The notes: generated by a model from the letters alone, not told the origin. Shown: positions 29,046 through 38,165, numbered from the stretch's first letter. The stretch is 64,000 nt of DNA from Undibacterium sp. YM2 (GCF_009937975.1 NZ_AP018441.1:1488001-1552000); one strand, 5' to 3'. A program made the numbers and translations.

Positions 29046-29654
29046 ATGCATCTTACCATTTTTGAAACTCCCATCATTAATACCTTCATGCGCTGGTTGT
29101 CCATTATCGGGCTTAAACTGGCTGGCTGGAAGGTCGAGGGTATTGTTCCTGCCGAACAAAAATATGTCCTGATCGCCGCCCCGCATACCAGCAACTGGGA
29201 TTTCCCAGTAACTCTGATGGTGTGTTTTGCCTTGCGTCTGCGCGTCTACTGGATGGGTAAGTCCAGCTTGTTTCCACCTGTATTTGGGCATGTCATGCGC
29301 TGGCTGGGCGGTATTCCGGTCGATCGTAGTAAATCTGGCAACTTGGTGCAGGGTACGGTAGATGCCTTCCATGCCAATCAAAGATTGACAGTCATTGTCC
29401 CGCCCGAAGGTACCAGGGGCAAGGTCACTCATTGGAAAACCGGGTTTTACTACATCGCACTTGGTGCCGGTGTGCCGATTGCACTTGGTTATCTTGATTT
29501 TAAGCGCAAGGCAGGTGGTATAGGCAAGATGTTCGCGGTGAGTGGTGATATTGAAGCAGATATGGCGCAGATACGTGAGTTCTACTGTGGCATCTCAGGC
29601 AAGAATCCTCAGCAGTTTGACGAAGGCAAAATACAGACGAAAACTCAGGACTGA
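29046..29654 (+). CDS. 1-acyl-glycerol-3-phosphate acyltransferase-like protein (PlsC family)
   Basis: 202 residues from the ATG at 29046; the longer frame to 29001 has no support. The catalytic HxxxxD is HTSNWD, and the glycerol-phosphate contact PPEGTRGK comes later. It is short, with one or two hydrophobic segments near the N-terminus (IINTFMRWLSIIGLKLAGW). PlsC-like enzymes acylate lysophospholipids at the inner membrane; this short group is often annotated as lysophospholipid acyltransferase with unknown acyl preference. It is convergent with the next gene. Confidence 0.85.
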   Translation: MHLTIFETPIINTFMRWLSIIGLKLAGWKVEGIVPAEQKYVLIAAPHTSNWDFPVTLMVCFALRLRVYWMGKSSLFPPVFGHVMRWLGGIPVDRSKSGNLVQGTVDAFHANQRLTVIVPPEGTRGKVTHWKTGFYYIALGAGVPIALGYLDFKRKAGGIGKMFAVSGDIEADMAQIREFYCGISGKNPQQFDEGKIQTKTQD

Positions 29655-29695
29655 GCAAGTAAGGCGCTGACCCGGATTCGTATATCAGTGCAGAT

Positions 29696-30781
29696 TCAAG
29701 GTTCTTGCTGTACAGGATTTTTCTGGACATCCTGAGCGTCTATGACCAGTCCTGCTGGCTTGCTGACCGTTTGAGGGATCAGCAGCCATGCGAGCGGATC
29801 AAGGATCAGACGCTTGGTGAGGGCTTCAGTTTTTTCATGCGCACATACCCATGTGATAGCCATGGAAACCAGAACTGAAACCGCCAGGGCTACAGTATTT
29901 TCATGCTTGAAAATGGCGCGCAATACACCAGTTTCTTGTAATATGATTAATGCCATCCCATGCCACACCAGAACATAAATAGAACGTTTACCTATCTGTG
30001 CCATACGCAGGTCTTTTTGCGCCAGCAAATACAGGACGGACAATCCGATTACTGTTGATGCGGCATACTGCAATAACTGATACATGCTACCAGTAAGGTT
30101 GGCCATTTCCAGCCTGTGCAATGAGTAACTGCCATAGAACCAGCGGTAGTCAAAATCACTCTTAAGCATGAAGGCTGCAATGAGCGCTGCCACGACGACG
30201 ACTGCACTGACCAGCAATCTCTCCTTCTTTTTGACATTGAATATGTCAGGACCGAGCTTCCAGCCTAACAAGAAGTAAGGGAAGAAGATCAGGGTACGTG
30301 AAATACCAAGGAAATAGCCCGCATGTTCAGAGTAGCTGCCAGCCAGCGACAGGGCCAATGCCAGCATGACCCCAAATTGCATGCGCGAAAACAAAGGCAA
30401 CAGCAGGCGCCAGCACAACAGACTCAGTAAATACCATAGCATCCAGTAAGGTGCGACCAGCCCGGCATAGACACTGGCCGTGCCTTTCAGGGCAAATTCG
30501 GTCGCTTCATAAATGATTTCAAAGCCTATCAACGGTACCAGCACGGTAGAGATCAGTTGAGTGGCATTTTTATCATCCCAGCTAGCCTTGGAAAACATGC
30601 CAGACATCAGGGCAAACATGGGCATGTGGAAGGAGTAAACAAAAATCCAGATAGAACGCAAAACATGATCCTCGCCCACGTAAATTTCTATCAGATGGCC
30701 AAACACGACTAAAAAAATCAAGACGGCCTTGATATTGTCTATGCTGGTATTTCTGATTTTGGGAGTTGTAGGATTGGTCAT
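29696..30781 (-). CDS. Acyltransferase family 3 membrane protein
   Basis: 361 residues from the ATG at 30781 (an upstream ATG at 30814 gives an odd leader). Ten or so hydrophobic segments; the opening SIDNIKAVLIFLVVFGHLIE with its His is the signature of acyltransferase family 3 (OafA/YrhL-like). These proteins O-acetylate surface sugars such as LPS, capsule or exopolysaccharide. The acidic tail (PAGLVIDAQDVQKNPVQQEP) is cytoplasmic or periplasmic extra sequence. No glycan locus surrounds it, so its substrate is unknown. Confidence 0.85.
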   Translation of the reverse strand: MTNPTTPKIRNTSIDNIKAVLIFLVVFGHLIEIYVGEDHVLRSIWIFVYSFHMPMFALMSGMFSKASWDDKNATQLISTVLVPLIGFEIIYEATEFALKGTASVYAGLVAPYWMLWYLLSLLCWRLLLPLFSRMQFGVMLALALSLAGSYSEHAGYFLGISRTLIFFPYFLLGWKLGPDIFNVKKKERLLVSAVVVVAALIAAFMLKSDFDYRWFYGSYSLHRLEMANLTGSMYQLLQYAASTVIGLSVLYLLAQKDLRMAQIGKRSIYVLVWHGMALIILQETGVLRAIFKHENTVALAVSVLVSMAITWVCAHEKTEALTKRLILDPLAWLLIPQTVSKPAGLVIDAQDVQKNPVQQEP

Positions 30782-31111
30782 GCCTGTCCAGGTAGTGCGG
30801 GGGAATGCCGCCATGATAGCGAAATTGGCTGCTGATATACACTCTTAGTTTGTAACGAAGCATTTAAATTCCGCTACTTGAGCAATATGTCGGGGATGGC
30901 AAGGGATGCCAGGGTATGGTCAAGATCAATCATCCAGATAGCATAAAAACAAAAATGAGACTAGGGTTTTTTTCGTCACCATCCCTGGCAATTTGATGAA
31001 TTTGGGTAAAATATGGGCTATGCTTTCCATACTTTAAAATTTCCGCAAGGAAATTAAATGCACTGCCGATGTTTCGAATATCTGGACATGTGCAAGCTAT
31101 AAGAGGTAGTT
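30782..31111. other. 330-base intergenic region
   Basis: Divergent gap between the acyltransferase and the FliL-like gene. The stretch around 30990-31060 is AT-rich, and no -10/-35 pair has good spacing. No gene or structured RNA is convincing. Confidence 0.5.
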
Positions 31112-31759
31112 ATGTCTAAAGATAGGTCAAAGGCCAGCCTGCTTAGTGCTCAGCTGGATTTTGAAGCGATAGATGGAAGTGAGCCCAACAAAACAGATCC
31201 TGCGCTGGATTTTGATATGGGAGTAGGGACGTCCGCCGCTCAGGCGAAAGGCCCAGCACCTAAAGGCAGCGCCAGCCCTATACCCAATTCAGCACCTGCA
31301 TCCAAGCCCCGCACACCAGCACTTGCCAAAAAAACAGTGAAAAACCCGGGAGTAACCAAAGATCGTTTCGGTATTTATGCGGCTATCATCGTCATGCTTG
31401 GCTTTGCATGCTTGCTGGCAATCTTTTTCTATATCCGTAGCGCCACCAGCAATGCAGCTGGCTTAAGTTATTTTGTCTTGCCGCAGCAAGTCGCAAACCT
31501 GAACGGGCAGGTGGTGCGTATGCAAGTGACGATACAAGTCCGCACTGAGGATAAGGAATGGCTATTTGAAAACAAGAAAGTATTAACGAATATATTTCAA
31601 ATCGAATTCGCCAAAATTGATCCTGACGATTTACATAGTGAAGAAGGATTTGACACGGTCAGGGCGCAACTTAAATCTGGTTTGAACTCTGCTTTGCAGA
31701 CAGACAAGATAGAGTCTGTGCTTATCAATGAATTATTGATGCAGAACCGGGAGCAATAA
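31112..31759 (+). CDS. Membrane-anchored protein with a FliL-like C-terminal domain (orphan)
   Basis: 215 residues. The first 85 are polar and low complexity (Pro/Ala/Lys), followed by one hydrophobic segment (YAAIIVMLGFACLLAIFFYI) at about 88-107. The rest resembles the periplasmic domain of FliL: NLNGQVVRMQVTIQVRTEDKEW, then a helix-rich block ending VLINELLMQ. In flagella FliL sits next to the MotAB stators. No flagellar gene is nearby and the N-terminal region is longer than in FliL, so this could be a FliL-like protein with another job. Only the C-terminal resemblance is claimed. Confidence 0.55.
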   Translation: MSKDRSKASLLSAQLDFEAIDGSEPNKTDPALDFDMGVGTSAAQAKGPAPKGSASPIPNSAPASKPRTPALAKKTVKNPGVTKDRFGIYAAIIVMLGFACLLAIFFYIRSATSNAAGLSYFVLPQQVANLNGQVVRMQVTIQVRTEDKEWLFENKKVLTNIFQIEFAKIDPDDLHSEEGFDTVRAQLKSGLNSALQTDKIESVLINELLMQNREQ

Positions 31760-31804
31760 TTACTGAGAGCTCCCCGAATCAGGAAAACGGCAAGGCACAT
31801 GATC

Positions 31805-31979
31805 TAGTGGACTGTCACATTGGAAATCGGAGTGCCCGCCATGTGCGCGATGATCATGGCAGCGTTGCAAGTACTCGCGATAGCCCCGCTATTGCTGTGT
31901 TCATTTATTCAACCCTTGCCTTGCCCTGATGCGCCGGGCACATGTCCTTCACTCTCAATTCCACTGCGACAGTCCACTA
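31805..31979. mobile_element. MITE-like element with long imperfect terminal inverted repeats
   Basis: TAGTGGACTGTC (31805-31816) and GACAGTCCACTA (31968-31979) are a perfect 12-base inverted pair. The similarity continues inwards: comparing the left end with the reverse complement of the right end, most of the next 30 bases also agree (GTGGAA, GAGTG and CATGTGC blocks). The element is 175 bases, starts and ends with TA, and has no transposase gene. This is the layout of a Tc1/mariner-IS630-type miniature element. It lies between the FliL-like and EF-hand genes. No second copy was noticed in the window. Confidence 0.6.
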
Positions 31980-31994
31980 CATGTGCTTTTGTCT

Positions 31995-32861
31995 TTATGC
32001 GCTGACGGATATACTTTGATTACTGGCGCTGGTTGATGGTGAGCTGTACGCACGCAATAACTGTAGCGCTTTTTTGAACAGTGCGGCGTCGGTATTCGTA
32101 CTGCTGTTACCTGTCACCGAACTGGTCGTTCCATCCGATGCGCTGCCAGTGCTGCCAGAACTGCTGCTTGTGCTGGAACTGCTTGTACTGGTAGTAGCGC
32201 TCGCACTGGTCGTTGTGGACGTGTTGCCCGTCTGTGCAGTACTGGCTTTTTCCAGGTAGGCCAAGGTTTCTTGCAGACTGACCTTGCCATCCTGATTGGT
32301 ATCGGCAGCGTCAAAGTTCTGTGCCACCTTGCTCAGCGCCGCACCGGCACTGCTATTGGTTTTGCCCACTTCTGTCGATAAATCCGTCAACTGGGTTTTA
32401 TCCAGACCCTGATCGCCACCTTCACCACCTCCTGGTGCCGGAGGTGGAGGCGGTCTCGATCCCTCTGCGCCACGCGTGCGTCTGGCATTGAATTGTGTTT
32501 CCAGGGCATCGCCGAGTTTTTTGATGCCATCGCTAAACTCGCTTTTGGTGACCTTGCCATCGCCATCACTATCGAGTTTTTTGAACAAGTCATTGATGCT
32601 GGCGCTATTGCCGCTGGCATTGGCAGAACTTGTGCTGCTGTCAATGCCGCTAGTGCTGGCGGTGTTGGTGGATGACGATGATGCGATATTGCCAAATGCA
32701 CTTTCCAGATCCGAGACTTCAAGATAGCCCTGATTCTTGGTATCAAGCTTGGAAAAAACACTTTCCGCTATCTTGCTGGTATCACGTTCCTGTCTTTGGG
32801 GGCGGCCAGTTTGCGGGAAATAACTGCCGGAACTTCCACTCACTCCACTGATGCTGCTCAT
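31995..32861 (-). CDS. EF-hand calcium-binding protein
   Basis: 288 residues. Three EF-hand-like loops: a poor one in DTKNQGYLEVSDLE, and two good ones in DSDGDGKVTKSE and DTNQDGKVSLQE. The N-terminal half has no signal peptide, and the region between loops holds a Pro/Gly tract (GSRPPPPPAPGGGEGGDQG). The C-terminal third is rich in Ser and Thr (about 70 residues of low complexity). Such proteins bind calcium in the cytoplasm or on the surface; the site is not clear. It ends just before the MITE-like element and starts 100 bases downstream of the sensor kinase gene, on the same strand. Confidence 0.82.
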   Translation of the reverse strand: MSSISGVSGSSGSYFPQTGRPQRQERDTSKIAESVFSKLDTKNQGYLEVSDLESAFGNIASSSSTNTASTSGIDSSTSSANASGNSASINDLFKKLDSDGDGKVTKSEFSDGIKKLGDALETQFNARRTRGAEGSRPPPPPAPGGGEGGDQGLDKTQLTDLSTEVGKTNSSAGAALSKVAQNFDAADTNQDGKVSLQETLAYLEKASTAQTGNTSTTTSASATTSTSSSSTSSSSGSTGSASDGTTSSVTGNSSTNTDAALFKKALQLLRAYSSPSTSASNQSISVSA

Positions 32862-32961
32862 TGTGCTCTCCTTCAGTCATGCGTTGTCGTGATCTGAAGT
32901 GTCGCATCCACATGTTGCCTGCTTGTGTCTGCTTTGTATCGGCTTTGACACAAAGAGGAGT

Positions 32962-33981
32962 TCAGTTCCTTGGCAGGCGTAATTCCACCATCAAGCCTTG
33001 ATTGCCTGGGCGGTTTTTTAGTATCAGGCTGGCCTGGTGGCGTCTGGCGATTTCCCTGGCAATGCTGAGCCCCAGGCCAACACCACCAGTATTTCTATTT
33101 CTGGAAACAGCCAGGCGGACGAACGGGGCGAATACCTTTTCCAGCTCTGCTTCAGGTATACCAGGACCCTCATCCTCAATAATGATGAACAATTCATGCT
33201 GGCTATCATGCAAACTGATTTGTGCAGTCTTGCCATAAGCAATCGCGTTTTCCAGCAAATTGCTGATGCAGCGTCTCAATTCATTTGGCAGGGCCATCAA
33301 AGGGCGGGCTTCTCCATGCATGCTGACAGCTTTGCCTTCTTCCTGCATATTATCGACAATCGCAGCTACCAGCGACGTGATGTCCAGCATTTGCGGTGAT
33401 TCCTCGCTGCCACGCAGGTAATCCAAAGTCGCGTCCAGCATCAGGCGCATCTCTTCTATATCGTCGAGCAGTTTTTCACTTGCCTCATTGTGTAGTTGTT
33501 CTATACGTAGCTTCATGCGCGTCAATGGCGTGCGCAAATCGTGGGAAACGGCTGCCAGAAAACGCTCCCGCTCTTCCATTTGCTGGAACAGACGTTCTTG
33601 CATCTGATTAAAGACCCGGGCACTCTGGCGTGCCTCTGCTGGCCCTGTCTCTGGAATCGCCAAAGGTTCTTTATGCTTGCCCAGCTTGCCTGCCGCTTCT
33701 GCCAGTAGTTGCATGGGGCGTGCCAGACTGCGCGAGCCTGCCCAGGCCGCCACTGCCAGTAACAGCAATTGTATGGCCATGCTCAGGCAAAAACCCAGGA
33801 ACGGGCCATGCAAGATGCCGTGCGGGTGATGTTGTGGCAGATGCGCCGGAGGGGGCGGTGGACGGTGATCTCCCAGAAAAACAAATAGCAGGATAAAGGT
33901 GATGATGTGGCTCACGACCACCGCAGCCATGGCCAAGCCAAACAGACGGCTGAAGATGGTATCGCGCAACAGCTTGTTCAT
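32962..33981 (-). CDS. Sensor histidine kinase (OmpR-type partner) with His/Pro-rich periplasmic loop
   Basis: 339 residues. Two membrane segments (about 10-35 and 57-80) enclose a loop of only about 20 residues, rich in Pro and His (HRPPPPPAHLPQHHPHG). HAMP (SLARPMQLLAEAAGKL) is followed by the H-box AVSHDLRTPLTRMKLR and the HATPase blocks NLLENAIAYGK, DEGPGIPEAELEKVFAPFVRL and GGVGLGLSIAREI. The loop looks too short for a folded sensor and could bind metal ions. It overlaps the response regulator by four bases. Confidence 0.93.
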   Translation of the reverse strand: MNKLLRDTIFSRLFGLAMAAVVVSHIITFILLFVFLGDHRPPPPPAHLPQHHPHGILHGPFLGFCLSMAIQLLLLAVAAWAGSRSLARPMQLLAEAAGKLGKHKEPLAIPETGPAEARQSARVFNQMQERLFQQMEERERFLAAVSHDLRTPLTRMKLRIEQLHNEASEKLLDDIEEMRLMLDATLDYLRGSEESPQMLDITSLVAAIVDNMQEEGKAVSMHGEARPLMALPNELRRCISNLLENAIAYGKTAQISLHDSQHELFIIIEDEGPGIPEAELEKVFAPFVRLAVSRNRNTGGVGLGLSIAREIARRHQASLILKNRPGNQGLMVELRLPRN

Positions 33982-34763
33982 GGCACGCTGGCGTTAAACA
34001 GATAGCCTTCGCCACGTATGGTTTTTAATAGGGCAGGGTGACGAGAGTCATCGCCCAGTTTTTGGCGCAGGCGCGACACCAGTAAGTCTATGCTTCTGTC
34101 AAAGACTTCAGTCGATTTATTGTGCGCAAAATCGATCAGTTGGTCGCGGCTGAGTATCTGCCCCGGTCTTTTAAGAAAGGCAAGCAAAAGCCTGAATTCT
34201 GCATTTGATAGTGGAATAATCAGTTTATCCGGGCTACATAATTGCCGTGTAGGCAAATTCAATACCCAGGCATCAAAGCGTATTTCTGTTGCCTTGTTCT
34301 CCGTGGCTTCTTGCGTTTGCTTTGCCGAGGTATGCGCACGTCTGCTGACGCTTTGTATGCGCGCGACCAGTTCACGGGTATCGATGGGCTTGATCAGGTA
34401 GTCGTCAGCGCCTGATTCCAGGCCTTGTATCTTGTCTGCAAATTCACCGCGGGCAGTCAGCATGATGACTGGCGTACTGGCATGGCGGCGTAGCTGGCGC
34501 AGCAGGCTCAAACCGTCTTCGCCAGGCAGCATCAAGTCCAGCAAAATTACATCGAAATTGTGGGACTGCAGCGCCGCGCGCATTGCCAGACCATCTTGCA
34601 CGGCGACGCAGCTTATATCAAATTTCCCGAGGTAGTTGCTGAGCAATTCTGCAATTCCGGCATCATCATCTACCAGCAATACGTGCAGGCGACCTGCCTG
34701 GGCATGTAAACCTGATGACTGATGCTGGAGCGAATTTGCAATTGCCGATGATGCAGTCAGCAA
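33978..34763 (-). CDS. OmpR-family response regulator
   Basis: 261 residues from a TTG start; no ATG precedes the receiver domain. The receiver begins VLLVDDDAGIAELL with the phospho-acceptor in VILLDLMLPGEDG and the switch residues in MLTARGE and YLIKPID. The winged helix follows (LSNAEFRLLLAFLKRPGQILSRDQLIDF, DRSIDLLVSRLRQKL). The N-terminus has about 25 extra residues. It overlaps the kinase gene by four bases and starts two bases after the stop of pncC, so the three form one transcript. Confidence 0.93.
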   Translation of the reverse strand: MLTASSAIANSLQHQSSGLHAQAGRLHVLLVDDDAGIAELLSNYLGKFDISCVAVQDGLAMRAALQSHNFDVILLDLMLPGEDGLSLLRQLRRHASTPVIMLTARGEFADKIQGLESGADDYLIKPIDTRELVARIQSVSRRAHTSAKQTQEATENKATEIRFDAWVLNLPTRQLCSPDKLIIPLSNAEFRLLLAFLKRPGQILSRDQLIDFAHNKSTEVFDRSIDLLVSRLRQKLGDDSRHPALLKTIRGEGYLFNASVP

Positions 34764-34765
34764 TT

Positions 34766-35251
34766 TTATAACTCCTTGATATACCTGAGTAATTTATCCA
34801 GGGCATGAACGACAGTCTGTTCCCTGACTGATTTTCTGTCGCCGGCAAATACCAAACGTTCGGTATGAGGGACACCGCCGACTATCCAACCAAAGCAAAT
34901 GGTTCCTACGGGTTTGCCTGGGACTGCTCCAGTCGGCCCGGCAATGCCGGTGGTGGATAAGGAAAGGTGCGCTTCGGAATTGGCAAGGGCACCTTGTGCC
35001 ATGGCAGCAGCAATTTCTTCACTGACAGCACCATGCTGGGCTATCAGCGCTGCGGGTATGTCGAGCAATTCGGTCTTGGACGAATTGGAATAAGTCACAA
35101 AGCCACAATCAAACCATTCCGACGATCCGGCAATTTCTGTAATGGCGTGGGCAACGCCGCCGCCTGTGCAGGATTCGGCGACGCTAAGTATCAGTTTTCT
35201 GGATTTGAGTTCTTCACCGACTTGTGTTGCGAGTTCTATGGCATTTTGCAT
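34766..35251 (-). CDS. pncC: Nicotinamide-nucleotide amidase (CinA C-terminal family)
   Basis: 161 residues from the ATG at 35251, backed by CAGGAGAC upstream; the frame to 35296 is not needed. Family motifs: LSVAESCTGGGVAHAITE (Ser and Thr-Gly-Gly), CGFVTYSNSSKTELLDI, and the block STTGIAGPTGAVPGKPVGTICFG. It hydrolyses NMN to NaMN and ammonia for NAD recycling. It is a stand-alone C-terminal CinA domain without the N-terminal COG1058 domain. It leads an operon with the two-component system, for no obvious reason. Confidence 0.9.
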   Translation of the reverse strand: MQNAIELATQVGEELKSRKLILSVAESCTGGGVAHAITEIAGSSEWFDCGFVTYSNSSKTELLDIPAALIAQHGAVSEEIAAAMAQGALANSEAHLSLSTTGIAGPTGAVPGKPVGTICFGWIVGGVPHTERLVFAGDRKSVREQTVVHALDKLLRYIKEL

Positions 35252-35640
35252 GATGCGTCTCCTGGCTGCTGGCTCTGACTGGATGTACTGTTTCAAAACC
35301 TGTCCTGCATTACTCTAAACTACTTTACCACCATGTACCCTCTGAAGTGAAGTAAAGAAACAAGTCAAAAAGTAAGCTGACGGGAAAGTAACAAATTGCA
35401 TGTGCGCATGTAAAAAGTGCTATGCAACATATTGTTTGCCGCTCCCAATTGTTAGCAATCTTGAGTTAAGCGATGCATGCAGCAAAAAAGCATTTCTGAA
35501 AAACCAATATCAGAGTATGATTTTTGATAGCAATGCGCATTCTTCCTGTTTGCTCAGGGAATTTGCTGAAGGTGTATCAATTTCCGGAAATAATAAGAGG
35601 CATAGACCTCTTGTATCTACATCCCCAAAGGAGATGCCCT
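35252..35640. other. 389-base intergenic region
   Basis: Divergent gap between pncC and the HDOD gene. AT-rich around 35330-35470. The frame upstream of 35641 stays open to 35524 but has no family similarity and no ribosome site. I see no RNA gene or convincing promoter. Confidence 0.4.
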
Positions 35641-36468
35641 ATGAAAATCGAGAATCTGTTTCAGCAGCAAAATGCTTTGCCGTCGATACCCAAAGTCGTC
35701 CAGGAAGTCATCGACAGTTTTAATAATGATGATGTCTCCATAGACGAGATTGCCCGCAAGCTGTCTGCCGACCAGGTCCTCAGCGCAAAACTGCTGCGCC
35801 TGGCCAATTCCTCCTATTACCATGCTTCAAGAACGGTTGGCTCGGTTGATGACGCTGTGCTGATGCTGGGTTTTATGACCGTACGTACTTTGGTTGTCAG
35901 CAGCGGCCTGACCAGCGGCTTTAAAGCCATGCCCGGGGTGGATCTGAAGCAATTCTGGCGCTATAGCCTGCACACTGCTGTCGTATCCAAATGGCTGGCA
36001 AAGAAAACGCATTGCAATTCTGATTTTGCCTTTACCGTTGGGTTGATGCATGCCATAGGCCAGCTGGTCATGCATGCAGGCATGCCAGAGCAAATGCTGC
36101 AAGTCGATAAAACGGCTGGCCCGCTGGACCCGCGCAGGGCAGATGTGGAGCGCACATCCTTTGGCTATGATTTCTTTGATGTGGGTGTTGAGTTGGCCAA
36201 ACGCTGGCGTTTCCCTGTCACCTTTGCTACTGCCATTAAAGCTTGTGGTGAACCATTACAACAATCAGAGTTCGATCAGATCGGTGCAGTCGTACACATA
36301 GCGTCCTGGTGCGCCCGGTGTGAGGAGGGGCATTATTCCAAAGAAGAACGCGAAGCCACTTTCCCGGCAGATGTGGCAAAGAAACTGGGAATTAAGTCAG
36401 AACTTATCCTTGACGAGATGCCGCCACTGGCAGAGTTGGCTGCCGGACTGGAAGACCTTCTGGGTTGA
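35641..36468 (+). CDS. HDOD-domain protein
   Basis: 275 residues from the ATG at 35641, with AAAGGAG about seven bases upstream. The HDOD pattern is clear: LPSIPKVVQEVIDSF, the helix VLSAKLLRLANSSYY, SVDDAVLMLGFMTVRTLVVSSG and FTVGLMHAIGQLVM. HDOD is an HD-like fold that usually lacks the metal-binding residues and signals in motility, competence, c-di-GMP or stress pathways. No partner domain such as EAL or a kinase is fused. A terminator-like hairpin follows, shared with the FAD oxidoreductase gene. Confidence 0.88.
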   Translation: MKIENLFQQQNALPSIPKVVQEVIDSFNNDDVSIDEIARKLSADQVLSAKLLRLANSSYYHASRTVGSVDDAVLMLGFMTVRTLVVSSGLTSGFKAMPGVDLKQFWRYSLHTAVVSKWLAKKTHCNSDFAFTVGLMHAIGQLVMHAGMPEQMLQVDKTAGPLDPRRADVERTSFGYDFFDVGVELAKRWRFPVTFATAIKACGEPLQQSEFDQIGAVVHIASWCARCEEGHYSKEEREATFPADVAKKLGIKSELILDEMPPLAELAAGLEDLLG

Positions 36469-36500
36469 GTTAGTTTGGATAGTTTGAGGTTCGCATGAAA

Positions 36501-36535
36501 AAAATGGCAAAAACCATAGCGGTTTTTGCCATTTT
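36501..36535. terminator. Bidirectional terminator hairpin
   Basis: A perfect 15-base stem: AAAATGGCAAAAACC (36501-36515) and GGTTTTTGCCATTTT (36521-36535), loop ATAGC. It lies between the converging HDOD and FAD oxidoreductase genes and has A and T at its ends on both strands. Confidence 0.75.
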
Positions 36536-36557
36536 CATGTGTGCTGTCAGCTCAGCT

Positions 36558-38165
36558 TTATAAGCTTGCCTGAATATCGAGAGCAACTGCCTCAGCAACT
36601 TTGATGCCATCAACTGCAGCAGACAATATCCCCCCGGCATAACCTGCACCTTCGCCCGCAGGATACAGACCGCGAGTATTCAAGCTTTGCAAATCGTCGT
36701 CATTGCGCTTGATACGTATGGGGGAAGATGTTCGCGTTTCCACGCCAGTCAAAATCGCATCCTTCATGGCGAAGCCTTTGATTTTCTTCTCAAATTCCGG
36801 CAAGGCTTCACGTATGGCCGTGATGGCAAATTCGGGCAACACTGTCGCCAGATCGCACAGGGTAATACCAGGCTTATAGGATGGTTCTACCGTTCCCAGC
36901 GCTGTAGATGGGCGGGCTGCCAAAAAGTCACCGACCAACTGGCCGGGTGCATTGTAGTTGCCGCCACCAACCTCATAAGCCTTTTCTTCCAGCGCCCTTT
37001 GCAAATCAATGCCCGCTAATGGGTTGCCAGGATAATCAGCAGGTGTAATGCCAACCACGATAGCTGAATTCGCATTGCGTTCATTGCGAGAATACTGGCT
37101 CATGCCATTCGTCACAACACGGCCAGGTTCAGATGTCGCTGCCACTACCGTCCCACCAGGACACATGCAGAAGCTATACACAGAGCGACCATTTTTGGCG
37201 TGATGCACCAGCTTGTAATCTGCCGCACCCAATATCTTGTTGCCTGCGTTAGGACCAAAGCGCGCTTTGTCGATCACAGATTGCGGATGTTCCACCCTGA
37301 ACCCTATGGAAAACGGTTTGGCTTCTACATATACGCCACGATCAGCAATCATCTTGAAAGTATCGCGCGCACTATGCCCTATCGCCAGCACCACATGAGC
37401 AGTTTCTATATACTCATTGTCATTCAGTCGCACGCCCTGAACCTTGCCATCAACGATATCGATGTCCGTCACTTTTTGCTCGAAGCGTATCTCGCCACCG
37501 AGTGCCTCTATATTATGGCGCATCTCTTCTATCATCTTCACCAGACGGAAGGTGCCAATATGAGGCTTGCTGACATACATGATCTCTTCAGGCGCGCCGG
37601 CCTTGACGAATTCCGTCAATACTTTACGACCATAGTGCTTGGGGTCCTTGATCTGACTATATAGCTTGCCATCAGAAAAAGTGCCTGCACCACCTTCCCC
37701 AAACTGCACATTTGATTCCGGCTTCAATTCACGCTTGCGCCACAGACCCCAGGTATCCTTGGTGCGCTCACGCACAGTCTTGCCACGCTCCAGCACGATA
37801 GGGTTAAACCCCATTTCCGCCAGCAGCAGTGCAACAAACAAACCACAAGGCCCAAAGCCGATCACGACCGGGCGTTTAAATTGCTTTCCATCCGCATGCG
37901 TGACAAACTTATAGGAAGTATCTGGCGTCTCGGATAATTTCGTGCGGTTTCTGTGGCTGGCCAGCAATGCAGTTTCATTCGTTGTCTCTACATCGATTGT
38001 GTAGATCAAAATGATCGCCGTCTTTTTACGCGCATCATAGCTACGGCGGAATACCGTAAAATTAATCAGTTCTTTTTCTGTTATTCCTAATTCCTTCAGC
38101 ACGGCAGCTTTCAGCTCGTCTTCTGCATGGTCCAGCGGGAGTTGTAAATCGGTAATGCGCAACAT
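36558..38165 (-). CDS. FAD-dependent oxidoreductase (DUF-type, NAD(P)/FAD binding)
   Basis: 535 residues from the ATG at 38165. FAD motif GFGPCGLFVALLLAEMG with the acidic residue in VLERG; a second nucleotide contact near GHSARDTFK; and the C-terminal FAD block GLYPAGEGAGYAGGILSAAVDG. The first 95 residues (RITDLQLPLDHAEDEL...) form a small separate domain. This family of uncharacterised FAD-dependent dehydrogenases is widespread; the substrate is unknown and no quinone or Fe-S partner is nearby. The end is convergent with the HDOD gene. Confidence 0.85.
   Translation of the reverse strand: MLRITDLQLPLDHAEDELKAAVLKELGITEKELINFTVFRRSYDARKKTAIILIYTIDVETTNETALLASHRNRTKLSETPDTSYKFVTHADGKQFKRPVVIGFGPCGLFVALLLAEMGFNPIVLERGKTVRERTKDTWGLWRKRELKPESNVQFGEGGAGTFSDGKLYSQIKDPKHYGRKVLTEFVKAGAPEEIMYVSKPHIGTFRLVKMIEEMRHNIEALGGEIRFEQKVTDIDIVDGKVQGVRLNDNEYIETAHVVLAIGHSARDTFKMIADRGVYVEAKPFSIGFRVEHPQSVIDKARFGPNAGNKILGAADYKLVHHAKNGRSVYSFCMCPGGTVVAATSEPGRVVTNGMSQYSRNERNANSAIVVGITPADYPGNPLAGIDLQRALEEKAYEVGGGNYNAPGQLVGDFLAARPSTALGTVEPSYKPGITLCDLATVLPEFAITAIREALPEFEKKIKGFAMKDAILTGVETRTSSPIRIKRNDDDLQSLNTRGLYPAGEGAGYAGGILSAAVDGIKVAEAVALDIQASL

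Noticed and set aside
31820..32005. Open reading frame inside the MITE-like element
   Set aside because: About 60 residues, mainly overlapping the inverted repeat structure; no family similarity and no ribosome site.
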